From assembly GCA_028709955.1 (NCBI GenBank), contig JAQUTD010000005.1, positions 1 to 37,900 on the forward strand: 37,900 bases of DNA. The letters are read 5' to 3'. Under the pieces are notes generated by a model. The model was not told the origin of the DNA. It saw only the letters and a list, made by a program, of their open reading frames with translations, and made no database searches. The position numbers were made by a program, and so were the translations under genes. Shown piece after piece: positions 25,394 to 34,589 of the stretch. Every line of letters begins with the position of its first letter. Position 1 is the stretch's first letter. Source of the stretch: Bacteroidales bacterium (GTDB lineage Bacteria > Bacteroidota > Bacteroidia > Bacteroidales > P3).

Positions 25394-25424
25394 CAAAGTT
25401 ACAATAAAAAAAATGAAAAACCAA
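25394..25424 (-). promoter_or_regulatory. Promoter of the recombinase-like gene
   Basis: On the minus strand TTG (25424-25422), 20 bp, TAACTTTG (25401-25394). The -7 box is embedded in a 14-bp perfect palindrome AACTTTGCAAAGTT (25387-25400), a candidate operator, possibly autoregulatory. The leader to the start is about 60 nt. Confidence 0.65.
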
Positions 25425-25616
25425 GAAAAATAATTAAAAATAAAAATAAAAATAAAAAAATCAACCTTTCATTACCTTACAATACAAATAAATAGAGGAG
25501 TAAAAACTTAATAAATATTCTCAATATCTTTACATAAAAAAACAGTCCAAAACTTAAACAAATGATTATCTTTTGAAATTTTAAAAAACCTAAATTATGA
25601 AGACAATAAAATAAAT

Positions 25617-25652
25617 AAGGTCTTTTTTGCATTTCAATGCTTAAAAGACCTT
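25617..25652 (-). terminator. Hairpin after the Tyr-rich protein gene
   Basis: AAGGTCTTTT and AAAAGACCTT enclose a second stem GCATT/AATGC with a symmetric internal loop. It is placed 31 nt beyond the stop of the minus-strand gene. T-rich sequence follows on that strand, but with no long T run. Confidence 0.65.
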
Positions 25653-25683
25653 ACATTTTGGTCAAGAATTTCAAGTTTAAAAA

Positions 25684-26862
25684 CTATCTTCTGCTTTTTG
25701 TTTTAGATTCTATTTGTCTCTCTTTTGAATCCTTTTTTTCGAAGTTATTAGATTTTTGTTTGGTATTGACAGAACTATTATTTCTATTTGACGTTTTAGA
25801 ATTGGATTTTGTTTCTCTATCAATTGTTTTATTTTCTCTACTTTTTCTCGTTTTATCTGAAGTTCCAAATCTATTTTGTCTTGAACTATCAGATTGATTT
25901 ATTCTCCTATCAGAATTATCCTTTCTTTTCCCTTCAATTTTATCGGAGTCATTAATTTTTTCCCTACTATCAGTATTTCTTGTCTTATTAATTTCCTCAA
26001 TTCGCTTTGGTTCTTTAAGTTTTATTGTTTGTCTGGTTGATTCTGGAGCAGTTTTTTGAAATTCTTGAGATCTTGTACGATTACTATTAATTAACTTTGA
26101 GTTGTTTTTAAGACTATTGTCATCAAATCTAACATCTTTCTTTTCAGCCTTAAAGTCGTTCTCCATATTTGTTTCAGATGGCATATCTTCCATTAGTCCA
26201 ATTTCTTCTTTATCAAAATAGCTATCTGATTGTATGTTTTTAAATCTTGAATCATCTTTGAGTTGTCCTGTTTGATTTCCATTATTTGTAGGTTTGTTTG
26301 GGTCGAATGAATTTGTTCTGCCATTACTTCCCCTTCCATCGTTATAAGTGCTTGGTCTATTTGGGTTATAGTTGGGGTTATTAGAATTATTGTGGTGAGA
26401 ATTATAGTAACTATTATAGTAGTTGTTGTAGTTTCCATAATGATGTCCATGATGAACTCCATTGTAGTAAGGATTGTATCCATAGTATCTGCTCCAACCA
26501 TAGTTTTCGTAGTAATAGTAATCCCAATAGGAATCACATCCATCAATTACTCTTAATGCATAGTCTCGAGCCTTTAATGAGTAGTGTATTGCTCTTCGGT
26601 AGTTACGACGGCTGAATTGTTCTTGAGCGTATTCATTATAGTATACAGCACGTGATATATTATTCTCCGACCAATATCCATAATAGTCAGCTATCGAATA
26701 TGCTTCTTCTATTATGTATGCAGTTTTATTTATCACCTTTCTTGCTTTATTCCTATTGTATCCATAATAAGATGCATCTGCGGTGAAGCTTATAGTAAGA
26801 AAAGCAACAACTATTAGTGCTAATCCTGCTAATTTTCCAATTTTTCTTGATTGAGCTTTCAT
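25684..26862 (-). CDS. Secreted low-complexity Tyr/Asn/His-rich protein
   Basis: A 392-aa protein. A signal peptide (about 1-30, ending FTADA) is followed by a helical region (31-115) with repeated YYGY and Tyr-rich motifs (DYYGYWSENN, YYNEYAQEQFSRRNYRRAI). Next is a very Tyr/Asn/His-rich segment (about 115-170, e.g. YNNYYNSYYNSHHNN). The rest (about 175-392) is hydrophilic and rich in Lys/Arg/Asp/Glu/Ser/Asn, probably disordered and strongly basic overall. I recognise no family for the whole protein. The composition is prion-like in the middle and polyampholytic at the end. ORFs on both strands over it are shadows of biased codon use. Confidence 0.78.
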   Translation of the reverse strand: MKAQSRKIGKLAGLALIVVAFLTISFTADASYYGYNRNKARKVINKTAYIIEEAYSIADYYGYWSENNISRAVYYNEYAQEQFSRRNYRRAIHYSLKARDYALRVIDGCDSYWDYYYYENYGWSRYYGYNPYYNGVHHGHHYGNYNNYYNSYYNSHHNNSNNPNYNPNRPSTYNDGRGSNGRTNSFDPNKPTNNGNQTGQLKDDSRFKNIQSDSYFDKEEIGLMEDMPSETNMENDFKAEKKDVRFDDNSLKNNSKLINSNRTRSQEFQKTAPESTRQTIKLKEPKRIEEINKTRNTDSREKINDSDKIEGKRKDNSDRRINQSDSSRQNRFGTSDKTRKSRENKTIDRETKSNSKTSNRNNSSVNTKQKSNNFEKKDSKERQIESKTKSRR

Positions 26863-26949
26863 AATATTTAATTTTTAAATTTTGTTTCTACTTTTAGAGA
26901 AACAAATAGCGTGCCAAAGTAAGGAAAGAGATACTATTTACTTCTAATA

Positions 26950-29883
26950 CTAATAGCAAATAGAATGGAAATCACAATAATCACAATCACTTTTATTCTG
27001 ATTGTAGATGGAACTATTATCCATTGAAAGAATATTCTTCAAACAAGAAATTAAATTCTCTTCAAAATATTGGTATATGTCAGAAAAATCATCAACAAGT
27101 GTTTTACCTTTATCTTCATTCAAAAGGTCAATATCACCTGTTTGATTTTCTATTGTTGAGGTTTTTATGTAAAGAATTTCTGGTTTAATTTTATAAGAAT
27201 TTATTTTGGGAATTAGTGCTTGAAATTCATGGTTATTAGTAATTAACCATGAATAGAAAAAGGCTTGAAAGAAATAGTCATTGCGTTTTGTTTTTTCATC
27301 ATCATTAAAGAAAATTTGATCTAAACGTACTTCTTTCTTTGCATAGTTATTAGTTTTATAATCCAAAACTCTAACAATTGTTTCGCCATTATCTTTATAC
27401 TTTAAATCAATTCTATCTATGTATCCTCCAAGTTTAATTTCCTTACCATCTATTTCCAATGTTTTTTTAAAATCTTTCTCCATTGCAATAATATTAAATG
27501 GAGCATAATTTTTATCTATCTCAATTAGTTTACGGAGATATTTAACTAAAATTTCTTTTTTTATATTCAGAATTTGGTTGTATTCTATCTTTGGACTTTT
27601 TCTTTGTTTGATTTTCAGGTATTCTATTTCAAAGTTTTCGTCAACAATTCTTTTGATATCCTTAGAGTGAAATTCTATATCCTTTTTAGTTATTTCTCTT
27701 GTATTTGTTTTTTCTATTATTTCATTATAGAATTGTGTTGCACAAGCATGAAATATTGTTCCAAAAACATTATCCTGCATTTCTTCATCAAAGTCTTGCG
27801 AAATAGTTAATCCAATAATTTGTTTGAAGAAGAATTTGAGTTGACAATTCAAATAGTCATTAATATAGGTTGGAGAAAGAAATTTTATTTCGGATTTCTT
27901 TAATATTTTATCTACATGCTGTTTTTCTCTATTAAAAGAATACATTTTCTCTTTTGGAGAATTTATTCCACAAGAAATGGATGTATAATCAAACTTCTTA
28001 TCTGTTTCTATTCTTAATTGTTGAATAAAACGAGACATTTCCTTTGGCTTTGTGTCGCTTGAAGTAGAATTATAAAGAAAATGAATTGACTCACTATGCT
28101 GTAAAAGCCTATAGAAATAGTAGGCAAATACTGCAATTTTCCTTTCAACAGTTGTTAAATTATATGCTTTTCTAATTGTAAATGGGATAAATGAAGAATC
28201 CATACTAATATTAGGCAAGAAATCATCATTTGCAGATAAGAAAAGAATATGTTTAAAATCCAAACTCCTACTTTCCAAAAGTCCCATAATTTGAATACCA
28301 TTAATTGGGTCTCCTTCAAATGGAACAATAATACTATCTAATGCACTACGAATAGTATTATATAGCAAACTCCCTTTCAAATCAATCTTTTCTTCCTTAA
28401 ATAAGTCTTCGAGATTATTCGAAACATTAGAAAACCTATACAAAGACTCGGCCAAAACCTCTTCAACTGCTTGATGAGAACTTGTAATTTCTGAATTAAC
28501 ATTCTTATCAGCGACTATATTAACAATATCTTTTAATGCCAAGATTAACTCTAAAGGCTTTGACTTAAAATGAAGAAGTGAATAAATATCATTAAACGAA
28601 TTTAGCTCACTATCACTTAAATATATTGCATTATTATTGATTAATTCATTTATTTGACTGGAGTATTCTCTTTTAAAATAGTTATGCTCAACAAAAGGAA
28701 GAAGATTTTTAAGTTTTGGAGTTGAATTCTTTGATAAAGAATTTTGATAGTTCAAATAGCTATCAATTAAAGTATACAAAGAGGTTAACTGGAATTTATA
28801 TCCCATCGTTATGTTCACTTTGGTTGTTTGATTTCCAATTGTGGGAGGCAGAGCATTTAAAACCGATGGGAGCAAATCTTCATTACAAAGTAAAATGGCA
28901 ATATCTTTTTGCTCTAAATCCTTATTGTTAAAACTTAGATTTTCTAACCATTTGCTAATATATCCTGTTTGTGAATTCTCATTGGGACAAGAAATAATCT
29001 CTAAGGATAGATTATTGGAAAGAATATTATTTGTATTTATTGCAAAATCATTTGGCATTGGGAAGTTTTTAATATTTTCTCTTAAAAAAAGTCCAGCCTC
29101 CTGTTTTTGATTATTTACATAGTAATTATCGTAATCCCAATAGAAACGGGTTTCATAAGTGTTTTTTAGCCAAGAAAAGATTTCTTTTTCAACATTATTC
29201 AAAACATTGAAGCCAACTACACAATAAACCCTATTCTCTTTTTGTTCAAAGCCACTTAATTTTTCTACCAAATCTCTATAAAGCATTCCAGAGTAGCCAA
29301 CACCCTTTTCTCTTAACTTCTTTTTAAAGTGGGAATAAATTTCAAACAAACAATTCCAAACATTTATAAACCTCTCCTTAATTTCAGAAGAAGAATCAAA
29401 ACGAAAAGATGAATTAAAAAAATCCTTCAGTAATTCCTTTTGCTCTACAGAAAGAAAATCGAAACTATTCTCTATTTCTTTATAATCTTCAATATTCTTA
29501 AAAACATTTTCAGCATTAGCAAGGTTTTTGTCAATATCATCGAAGTCTTTTAACAGCATAATTCCCCAATAGTAAAACTCTTCAAAGGTTTCCTTAACCA
29601 TTGAAGGTTTATCTCTATAAAAAACTTCTGAATAAACTTCATAAAGATAATAAGTCAAAACTACCTCTTCAGCCTCAACTAAAGAAGAATACTTACTTAC
29701 AAAATCATTAATGGTATAATATTGTGGAGAGAAAAAAGGTTTTTGCAAGTGATTATACAAAGCTTCATTAAAGAAAACCTTTGCTCTTTGGTTGGTGAAA
29801 ATTATATTAAGGTTAGTGAAATCACCCTTATATTTTTCAGCCAAATTAATAGCAACTTGAGATAGAAAAGCATCTTTAATCAT
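26950..29883 (-). CDS. AddB-like PD-(D/E)XK nuclease subunit
   Basis: A 977-aa protein with an inactive-helicase-like N-terminal part (IIFTNQRAKVFFNEAL at the start, LEIISCPNENSQTGYISKWL near 300) and a C-terminal RecB-type nuclease (about 690-977). The nuclease shows the entry segment LSPTYINDYLNCQLKFFFK, GGYIDRIDLKY and VLDYKTN. Cysteines C967, C970 and C976 (CDYCDFHSIC) with the Cys in YLNCQ fit the four-Cys Fe-S cluster of AddB. It should partner the AddA-like protein (31166-34411) in double-strand break resection. Its ATG directly abuts the stop of the T9SS repeat gene (TAAATG). Confidence 0.9.
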   Translation of the reverse strand: MIKDAFLSQVAINLAEKYKGDFTNLNIIFTNQRAKVFFNEALYNHLQKPFFSPQYYTINDFVSKYSSLVEAEEVVLTYYLYEVYSEVFYRDKPSMVKETFEEFYYWGIMLLKDFDDIDKNLANAENVFKNIEDYKEIENSFDFLSVEQKELLKDFFNSSFRFDSSSEIKERFINVWNCLFEIYSHFKKKLREKGVGYSGMLYRDLVEKLSGFEQKENRVYCVVGFNVLNNVEKEIFSWLKNTYETRFYWDYDNYYVNNQKQEAGLFLRENIKNFPMPNDFAINTNNILSNNLSLEIISCPNENSQTGYISKWLENLSFNNKDLEQKDIAILLCNEDLLPSVLNALPPTIGNQTTKVNITMGYKFQLTSLYTLIDSYLNYQNSLSKNSTPKLKNLLPFVEHNYFKREYSSQINELINNNAIYLSDSELNSFNDIYSLLHFKSKPLELILALKDIVNIVADKNVNSEITSSHQAVEEVLAESLYRFSNVSNNLEDLFKEEKIDLKGSLLYNTIRSALDSIIVPFEGDPINGIQIMGLLESRSLDFKHILFLSANDDFLPNISMDSSFIPFTIRKAYNLTTVERKIAVFAYYFYRLLQHSESIHFLYNSTSSDTKPKEMSRFIQQLRIETDKKFDYTSISCGINSPKEKMYSFNREKQHVDKILKKSEIKFLSPTYINDYLNCQLKFFFKQIIGLTISQDFDEEMQDNVFGTIFHACATQFYNEIIEKTNTREITKKDIEFHSKDIKRIVDENFEIEYLKIKQRKSPKIEYNQILNIKKEILVKYLRKLIEIDKNYAPFNIIAMEKDFKKTLEIDGKEIKLGGYIDRIDLKYKDNGETIVRVLDYKTNNYAKKEVRLDQIFFNDDEKTKRNDYFFQAFFYSWLITNNHEFQALIPKINSYKIKPEILYIKTSTIENQTGDIDLLNEDKGKTLVDDFSDIYQYFEENLISCLKNILSMDNSSIYNQNKSDCDYCDFHSICY

Positions 29884-31059
29884 TTATCTCATTACTTCAA
29901 TAGAGCCGTTAAACTCTAAAACCTTATCATGACGTTTCCCAAAGAAACGATAGAAATAAGTACCATCAGAAGAACTTGTCGCCTTAGGGTCCCATAAATC
30001 TGACTTAGTTTTTATATTCTTGACCTTATACACAACTCTCCCTTGTCGATTATATATAATTAATTCATTTTCAGGAAAAGCATTTTGCTTAATCAAATTA
30101 TGAATATCAAAAATATCGTTTACTCCATCTCCATTAGGAGTTACCGCATTAGGAAATAAAACATTATCAACCTGCAAATCCAAGTAAATTATACTATCAC
30201 AACCTAAATAAGTTTGAAGTTTTTGTTCATAAACTCCAGTTTCACTTTCATTAAACCCAAACTTATTATATACATTTCCTTTATAAATATTACCCTTAAT
30301 TGTATCAGTAAAAGTTGGATTAACTTGCAAATGCAAAACTAAAATACTATCGCATCCAAATTGAGTATTTAGATTTTGAATATAAGTGCCTGTTGAATCA
30401 GCGTTAAAACCATATTCGTAAATATCTCCTTTGCAAATTGTATCATAAATTGTATCGTAATAAGGCTCATATACCAATAAAGATAGATTTACAACACTAT
30501 CACAGCCATATTGACTTAGGAAAGAATGAGTATAAAACCCTTGCCCTATTTCATTAAATCCAAATTGATTATATATTTCTCCTTTGCAAATATCTGCAAA
30601 GATTGTATCATTATATTTCTCTCCAACAATCAAATTAAGATTAACAATACTATCACATCCCATAATGGTTTGCAAATTTTGAGTATAAAAGCCCGTTACT
30701 CGCTCATTAAAGCCATAACTGCTGTAAACCTCTCCTTCGCAAATTGTATCGTAAATTGTGAAATTGTAAACTGGATTAAAAGTAACGATTAAATAAAAAA
30801 CACTGTCAATATCTGTCCCATCAGGCATTATTGTACAAATTAGTAGTTTATCAATTCCGCTTATTGCATGATTAGTCGCTGAATCGCGAACTACAATCAT
30901 TGAATCTACTGTAACTCTATCAAAACGGTCGTTGGTAAAGGACTCATTTTCGCACATTGTAACGAAAGTAGAATCAACAAAATAAGAACTTTGACCATTA
31001 ACATTTAATGATAAAAAAAACAAAAACAGTACTAATATTATCTTCCCAAAAATCTTCAT
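29884..31059 (-). CDS. T9SS type B C-terminal-domain protein with four ~50-aa repeats
   Basis: A 391-aa secreted protein. Signal peptide about 1-22 (NVNGQ). Residues ~103-300 are four tandem repeats of about 50 aa, each with DTIC-type start, a YGFN motif and a GCDS motif (at 134, 185, 235 and 287). Residues 301-391 form a gliding-motility-associated type B sorting domain (NAVTPNGDGVNDIFDI, YNRQGRVVYKVKN, DGTYFYRF). It would be exported by the type IX system and held at or released from the surface. Unusually it lies between the addA-like and addB-like genes and abuts the latter. Confidence 0.9.
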   Translation of the reverse strand: MKIFGKIILVLFLFFLSLNVNGQSSYFVDSTFVTMCENESFTNDRFDRVTVDSMIVVRDSATNHAISGIDKLLICTIMPDGTDIDSVFYLIVTFNPVYNFTIYDTICEGEVYSSYGFNERVTGFYTQNLQTIMGCDSIVNLNLIVGEKYNDTIFADICKGEIYNQFGFNEIGQGFYTHSFLSQYGCDSVVNLSLLVYEPYYDTIYDTICKGDIYEYGFNADSTGTYIQNLNTQFGCDSILVLHLQVNPTFTDTIKGNIYKGNVYNKFGFNESETGVYEQKLQTYLGCDSIIYLDLQVDNVLFPNAVTPNGDGVNDIFDIHNLIKQNAFPENELIIYNRQGRVVYKVKNIKTKSDLWDPKATSSSDGTYFYRFFGKRHDKVLEFNGSIEVMR

Positions 31060-31096
31060 TAATAACTTCTATTATTTCATGTACAAAATTACAATA

Positions 31097-31133
31097 TTTA
31101 TTTTACTTCAACTATCTCAAGAAAAAATTCTTG
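31097..31133 (-). repeat. Echo of the addA 3' end plus small hairpin
   Basis: TTTATTTTACTTCAAC (31097-31112) repeats exactly the sequence around the addA-like stop (31165-31180), 68 bp away, and in the same sense also reads EIVEVK-stop. Next to it CAAGAA-AAAA-TTCTTG (31118-31133) forms a small hairpin that could help end addA transcription. Confidence 0.65.
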
Positions 31134-31165
31134 CAAACAAATAATCAACGTTTATCTTCTTGACT

Positions 31166-34100
31166 TTATTTTACTTCAACAATTTCAGAAGATATTTGAG
31201 ATTCATTGAAGTTTACAAACCATAGGTAGGATTGTATTTTATTAAAGCCTATTTGTTTTATTAATTGCTCGTAGGTCTTTATTTGAGAAGAATATTGATT
31301 TATGTTTTTCTTTGTTTTGGCAAATTTATAATCAACTAAGATTATATCATTGTCTTTTGTTATCATTAGCCTATCGGGACGTTTGGTTGTTATTTGTCCT
31401 TCCTCTTTTATAATAATATCTATTTCGTTCAAAATCTTATTTCCTAAAGAGAACCAAACGGATGCTTGTTCTGTGGAGAGCATTTGTTCAACAATACTCT
31501 TATAATAGTCTTTTTCGGGTTTTACTATCTCTCCTTTTTGAGCTGAGGTTTCAATGGTTTTTTCTATATCTTGTTTTGTATTTATTTTTGAAAGGAGATT
31601 ATGAAGGATAATTCCTTTTTGTCGTGGTGAGGATTCTTCCTTTTCATCGTTTTTAAGTGCACTAATAAATTCTTTGGCTTGTCTGGTTTGAGAGTATTTT
31701 ATTTGAGAGTCAAGAAAACTCGATTGAAGTGGAATTGAGTTTGGAGTTATTTTGAAGATATTTGTTTGTTCTGTCGTTGAGGTGTTTAGTTGTTTAGTTG
31801 TTGTTTCTGTTTGCTCTTCTGATTCTATACAATAATTATATTCCATTTCTCCCTCTTGATTTGTTTCTTCTTTTAGTTGCTTATTAAGTGCTATGTAGAG
31901 GAATTTTGAAATATTATCAATGTGTTTTAAATCTATTCCGTCTTTGTTTTGATTAAGTTGTCCAATAATTGACAAAGAATGTTTTGGTCTTGTTAGGGCA
32001 ACATAGAGAAGGTTAAGATTATCTACAAATTGTTGTAGCTGCTCGTCAAGATATTCTTGATGATAAAAGGAATTGTTTAGTGAATAGTTCTTGGATAAAA
32101 GGGTTGGAATGGTTGAATCTAATTTATTTTCATTTAACCATAGCTCTGTTTCGGAACTAAATTTCCAATTAGCATAAGGAATAATGACTACTGGAAATTC
32201 CAATCCTTTTGATTTATGAATTGACAAAAGTCTTATTCCTTCGTAATCATCGTTTATTATTATTTTTTTTGTTTGTAAATCTTCCTCCCAATAGTTTAGA
32301 AATGCAGTAAGGTTGGATGAGTTGTTTTTAGTGTATTCTTGCACCTGGTCTAAGAAAGATGTTATAAAAGAAAGTTCATTTGCATCTTTGTCTATTTGTA
32401 GTTGTTTAATTATATGTACTGTTAAATCGAAAAGTGGTTTTCTTAGAATTTCTTTTTTAGATATCCATTCTAATTCTTGAGGTATTTTTAGAGATTGGTT
32501 TACATCTTGAAGTGCTTTATCATCTTTATATATGTATCTTTTCAAGTTAAACAATGATACGGTATTTTCTTTATTGTTTACGTATTTCAAAGCATCAATA
32601 ATTAATCTAATGCTTTGTGAATACATATAACTAAACGCCATATCAGAAACAATACTATAGTTTTGCCCAGAAAGATAATCTGCGACAAGGCTTACTTGAG
32701 CATTTGTTCTTAAAAGAATAGCAATATCTTTTGGAGAGTATCCTTTTTCTAAGTGATAATCTATCTCTTGCTTTAATGTATTTAATGTCCTTTCTTCAAA
32801 ACTTCCTCTTTTGCCAACCAATAATTCCACTCTTATGTTACCTGATTGAGGTGAATTTGGTTTTGTTTCTTGCGATGCATCTGAGAATACTCCTTTAATT
32901 TGATTTATTCTTTCTTTATCAAGCTCTTCAATATTTTCACATAAAAGGTTTAAACCTTGAGAAAACAGATTATTATTAAACTCAACAATGTTTTTATCGG
33001 TTCTATAATTTGTTTTTAATGTTTCAATATTTGGAATTCTTGGATTGGATGATGATTCCTCGTAGGATATTCCTTTATCAATATTGTTTAATATTCTCCA
33101 GTCTCCATTTCTCCAACGATAAATTGATTGCTTCACATCTCCAACAATAACATTCCTTTGTCCCCTATCCAAACTCTCCAAAACCAAAGGAGAAAGTGTT
33201 TTCCAATTTAAAAGAGATGTGTCTTGAAACTCATCAATCATAATATACTTAATCTTAGAGCCTATCTTCTCATAGATAAAAGATATATCTGAATTATTAT
33301 CCAAACGAATTATGTCCGATAACAATTTTGAGGTGTTAGAAAGCAAGAACTTATTCTCTTCTTTCAAAATATCATCCCTATGATTAGCAATATTCTTTAA
33401 AAGACCTATATTATCAATAAAAGGGAGAACTGCTTGCCATGTTCTTAACTCTTGATTGCAATTATCAAAATATTCAAAATACTCATTAAGAAGAGGGATT
33501 AGAGTATTATTAACTAAATCTGCCCTACTTGAACGATTAACAGAATCACTAAACCATCCTTCAACTCCCTCAATTGCTTTAAAATAATAACCCTTATCTC
33601 TAAAATCAAATTTCTCCTTACTAATTCCCAAAAGAGCATTAGCAATTCCCCTTGTTTTTCCGGCAAAATCATTAACCGTAAGCCCATTTTCTTCAAAAAT
33701 CTTTGCAAACCTATCCCCATAAGCAATCAAACTCTTCTTAATCTCAACCAATTTTCCATTCCCTTTTTGCTTAAATTGGCTTAAGACCTCCTTATCCAAA
33801 GTTTTAATTTCAGACTCAAAACGCTTAAAAACCTCCTTATCCAAATTTCTGCTAAAATCAATCAATTCCTTTTCAACATTCACCCTTTTTCCTTCCTCAA
33901 CCCTCGAATCAATCATATCCATATACCAGTCATACAAAGCCTTATCCTTATCGGTGGAAGAAATCACCCTTTCAATAGTTTCTTTTATTATATCCGAGTC
34001 ATCAATAATCAAATTATAATTAGAACCAATCCCAAGCTCCTTTGCCAAATTACGCATAACCTTTTGTAAGAAAGAGTCAATGGTTTGAATATTGAAATTA

Positions 34101-34411
34101 GAATAATCGTGAAGTATGTTTTCTAAAGCCTGCGATGCTTTTTCTTGAATGATGTTGGAGTCCATTGCTGAATTTCTCTTACATAAAGCTTCAAAGAAAT
34201 CTGTTTTCTCGCCAATCTTTATACCATAAAGCTCTTTTAAAATCCTAAGTTTCATTTCTGAGGTAGCCTTATTGGTGAAAGTAACGGCAAGAATATTACT
34301 ATAAGATTTAGTATCCTTAATTAGCAAACTAACATATTCCAAAACCAAATTAAAGGTTTTACCACTTCCAGCAGAAGCCTTATATACAACAAGATTAGCG
34401 TTAACTGACAT
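31166..34411 (-). CDS. AddA/RecB-like UvrD-family helicase-nuclease
   Basis: A 1081-aa superfamily 1 helicase with C-terminal nuclease. Helicase motifs: Walker A ASAGSGKT (12-19), ILAVTFTNKAT (about 40-50), Walker B MIDEFQDTS, GDVKQSIYRWR, RLLSIHKSKGLEFPVVI and YVALTRPKHSL. The nuclease core near the C-terminus shows RPDRLMITKDNDIILVDYKFAK. With the AddB-like protein it should unwind and resect double-strand breaks to feed RecA. ATG 34411 is supported by a -7 box just upstream. A decayed copy of its first 199 nt sits at 37656-37813. Confidence 0.92.
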   Translation of the reverse strand: MSVNANLVVYKASAGSGKTFNLVLEYVSLLIKDTKSYSNILAVTFTNKATSEMKLRILKELYGIKIGEKTDFFEALCKRNSAMDSNIIQEKASQALENILHDYSNFNIQTIDSFLQKVMRNLAKELGIGSNYNLIIDDSDIIKETIERVISSTDKDKALYDWYMDMIDSRVEEGKRVNVEKELIDFSRNLDKEVFKRFESEIKTLDKEVLSQFKQKGNGKLVEIKKSLIAYGDRFAKIFEENGLTVNDFAGKTRGIANALLGISKEKFDFRDKGYYFKAIEGVEGWFSDSVNRSSRADLVNNTLIPLLNEYFEYFDNCNQELRTWQAVLPFIDNIGLLKNIANHRDDILKEENKFLLSNTSKLLSDIIRLDNNSDISFIYEKIGSKIKYIMIDEFQDTSLLNWKTLSPLVLESLDRGQRNVIVGDVKQSIYRWRNGDWRILNNIDKGISYEESSSNPRIPNIETLKTNYRTDKNIVEFNNNLFSQGLNLLCENIEELDKERINQIKGVFSDASQETKPNSPQSGNIRVELLVGKRGSFEERTLNTLKQEIDYHLEKGYSPKDIAILLRTNAQVSLVADYLSGQNYSIVSDMAFSYMYSQSIRLIIDALKYVNNKENTVSLFNLKRYIYKDDKALQDVNQSLKIPQELEWISKKEILRKPLFDLTVHIIKQLQIDKDANELSFITSFLDQVQEYTKNNSSNLTAFLNYWEEDLQTKKIIINDDYEGIRLLSIHKSKGLEFPVVIIPYANWKFSSETELWLNENKLDSTIPTLLSKNYSLNNSFYHQEYLDEQLQQFVDNLNLLYVALTRPKHSLSIIGQLNQNKDGIDLKHIDNISKFLYIALNKQLKEETNQEGEMEYNYCIESEEQTETTTKQLNTSTTEQTNIFKITPNSIPLQSSFLDSQIKYSQTRQAKEFISALKNDEKEESSPRQKGIILHNLLSKINTKQDIEKTIETSAQKGEIVKPEKDYYKSIVEQMLSTEQASVWFSLGNKILNEIDIIIKEEGQITTKRPDRLMITKDNDIILVDYKFAKTKKNINQYSSQIKTYEQLIKQIGFNKIQSYLWFVNFNESQISSEIVEVK

Positions 34412-34431
34412 AATAAAATTTTTATCTAATG

Positions 34432-34465
34432 CAAAAATACAATATTTATCTTACTTAAAAACCAA
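34432..34465 (-). promoter_or_regulatory. Promoter of the addA-like gene
   Basis: On the minus strand TTG (34465-34463), 23 bp, TATTTTTG (34439-34432), 20 nt upstream of the start. Confidence 0.5.
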
Positions 34466-34589
34466 AAGCAAAGAAGTAAACTCAAGAATATTAGCTATAA
34501 GTGTAGATTTTAGAAAACCTCAAGACACACTAAAAAAAAGAACAAAAAAATAAAGATTTGAAATAAATGTATCTAACCCTTATTATATT

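Larger units (their letters stand above)
25334..25683. other. AT-rich non-coding gap
   Basis: 350 bp between the recombinase-like gene and the Tyr-rich gene, both on the minus strand. It holds the recombinase promoter, a 7-bp inverted repeat with one mismatch (CCACCAT / ATGGCGG, 25365-25384) in the predicted leader, a palindrome over the -7 box and a terminator hairpin at 25617. The rest is A-rich, with no ORF that I would support. Confidence 0.7.

Noticed and set aside
25637-26546. ORFs 25637-25897 (+) and 26193-26546 (-)
   Set aside because: Shadows of the low-complexity Tyr-rich gene; compositions are repetitive translations of the same biased DNA.
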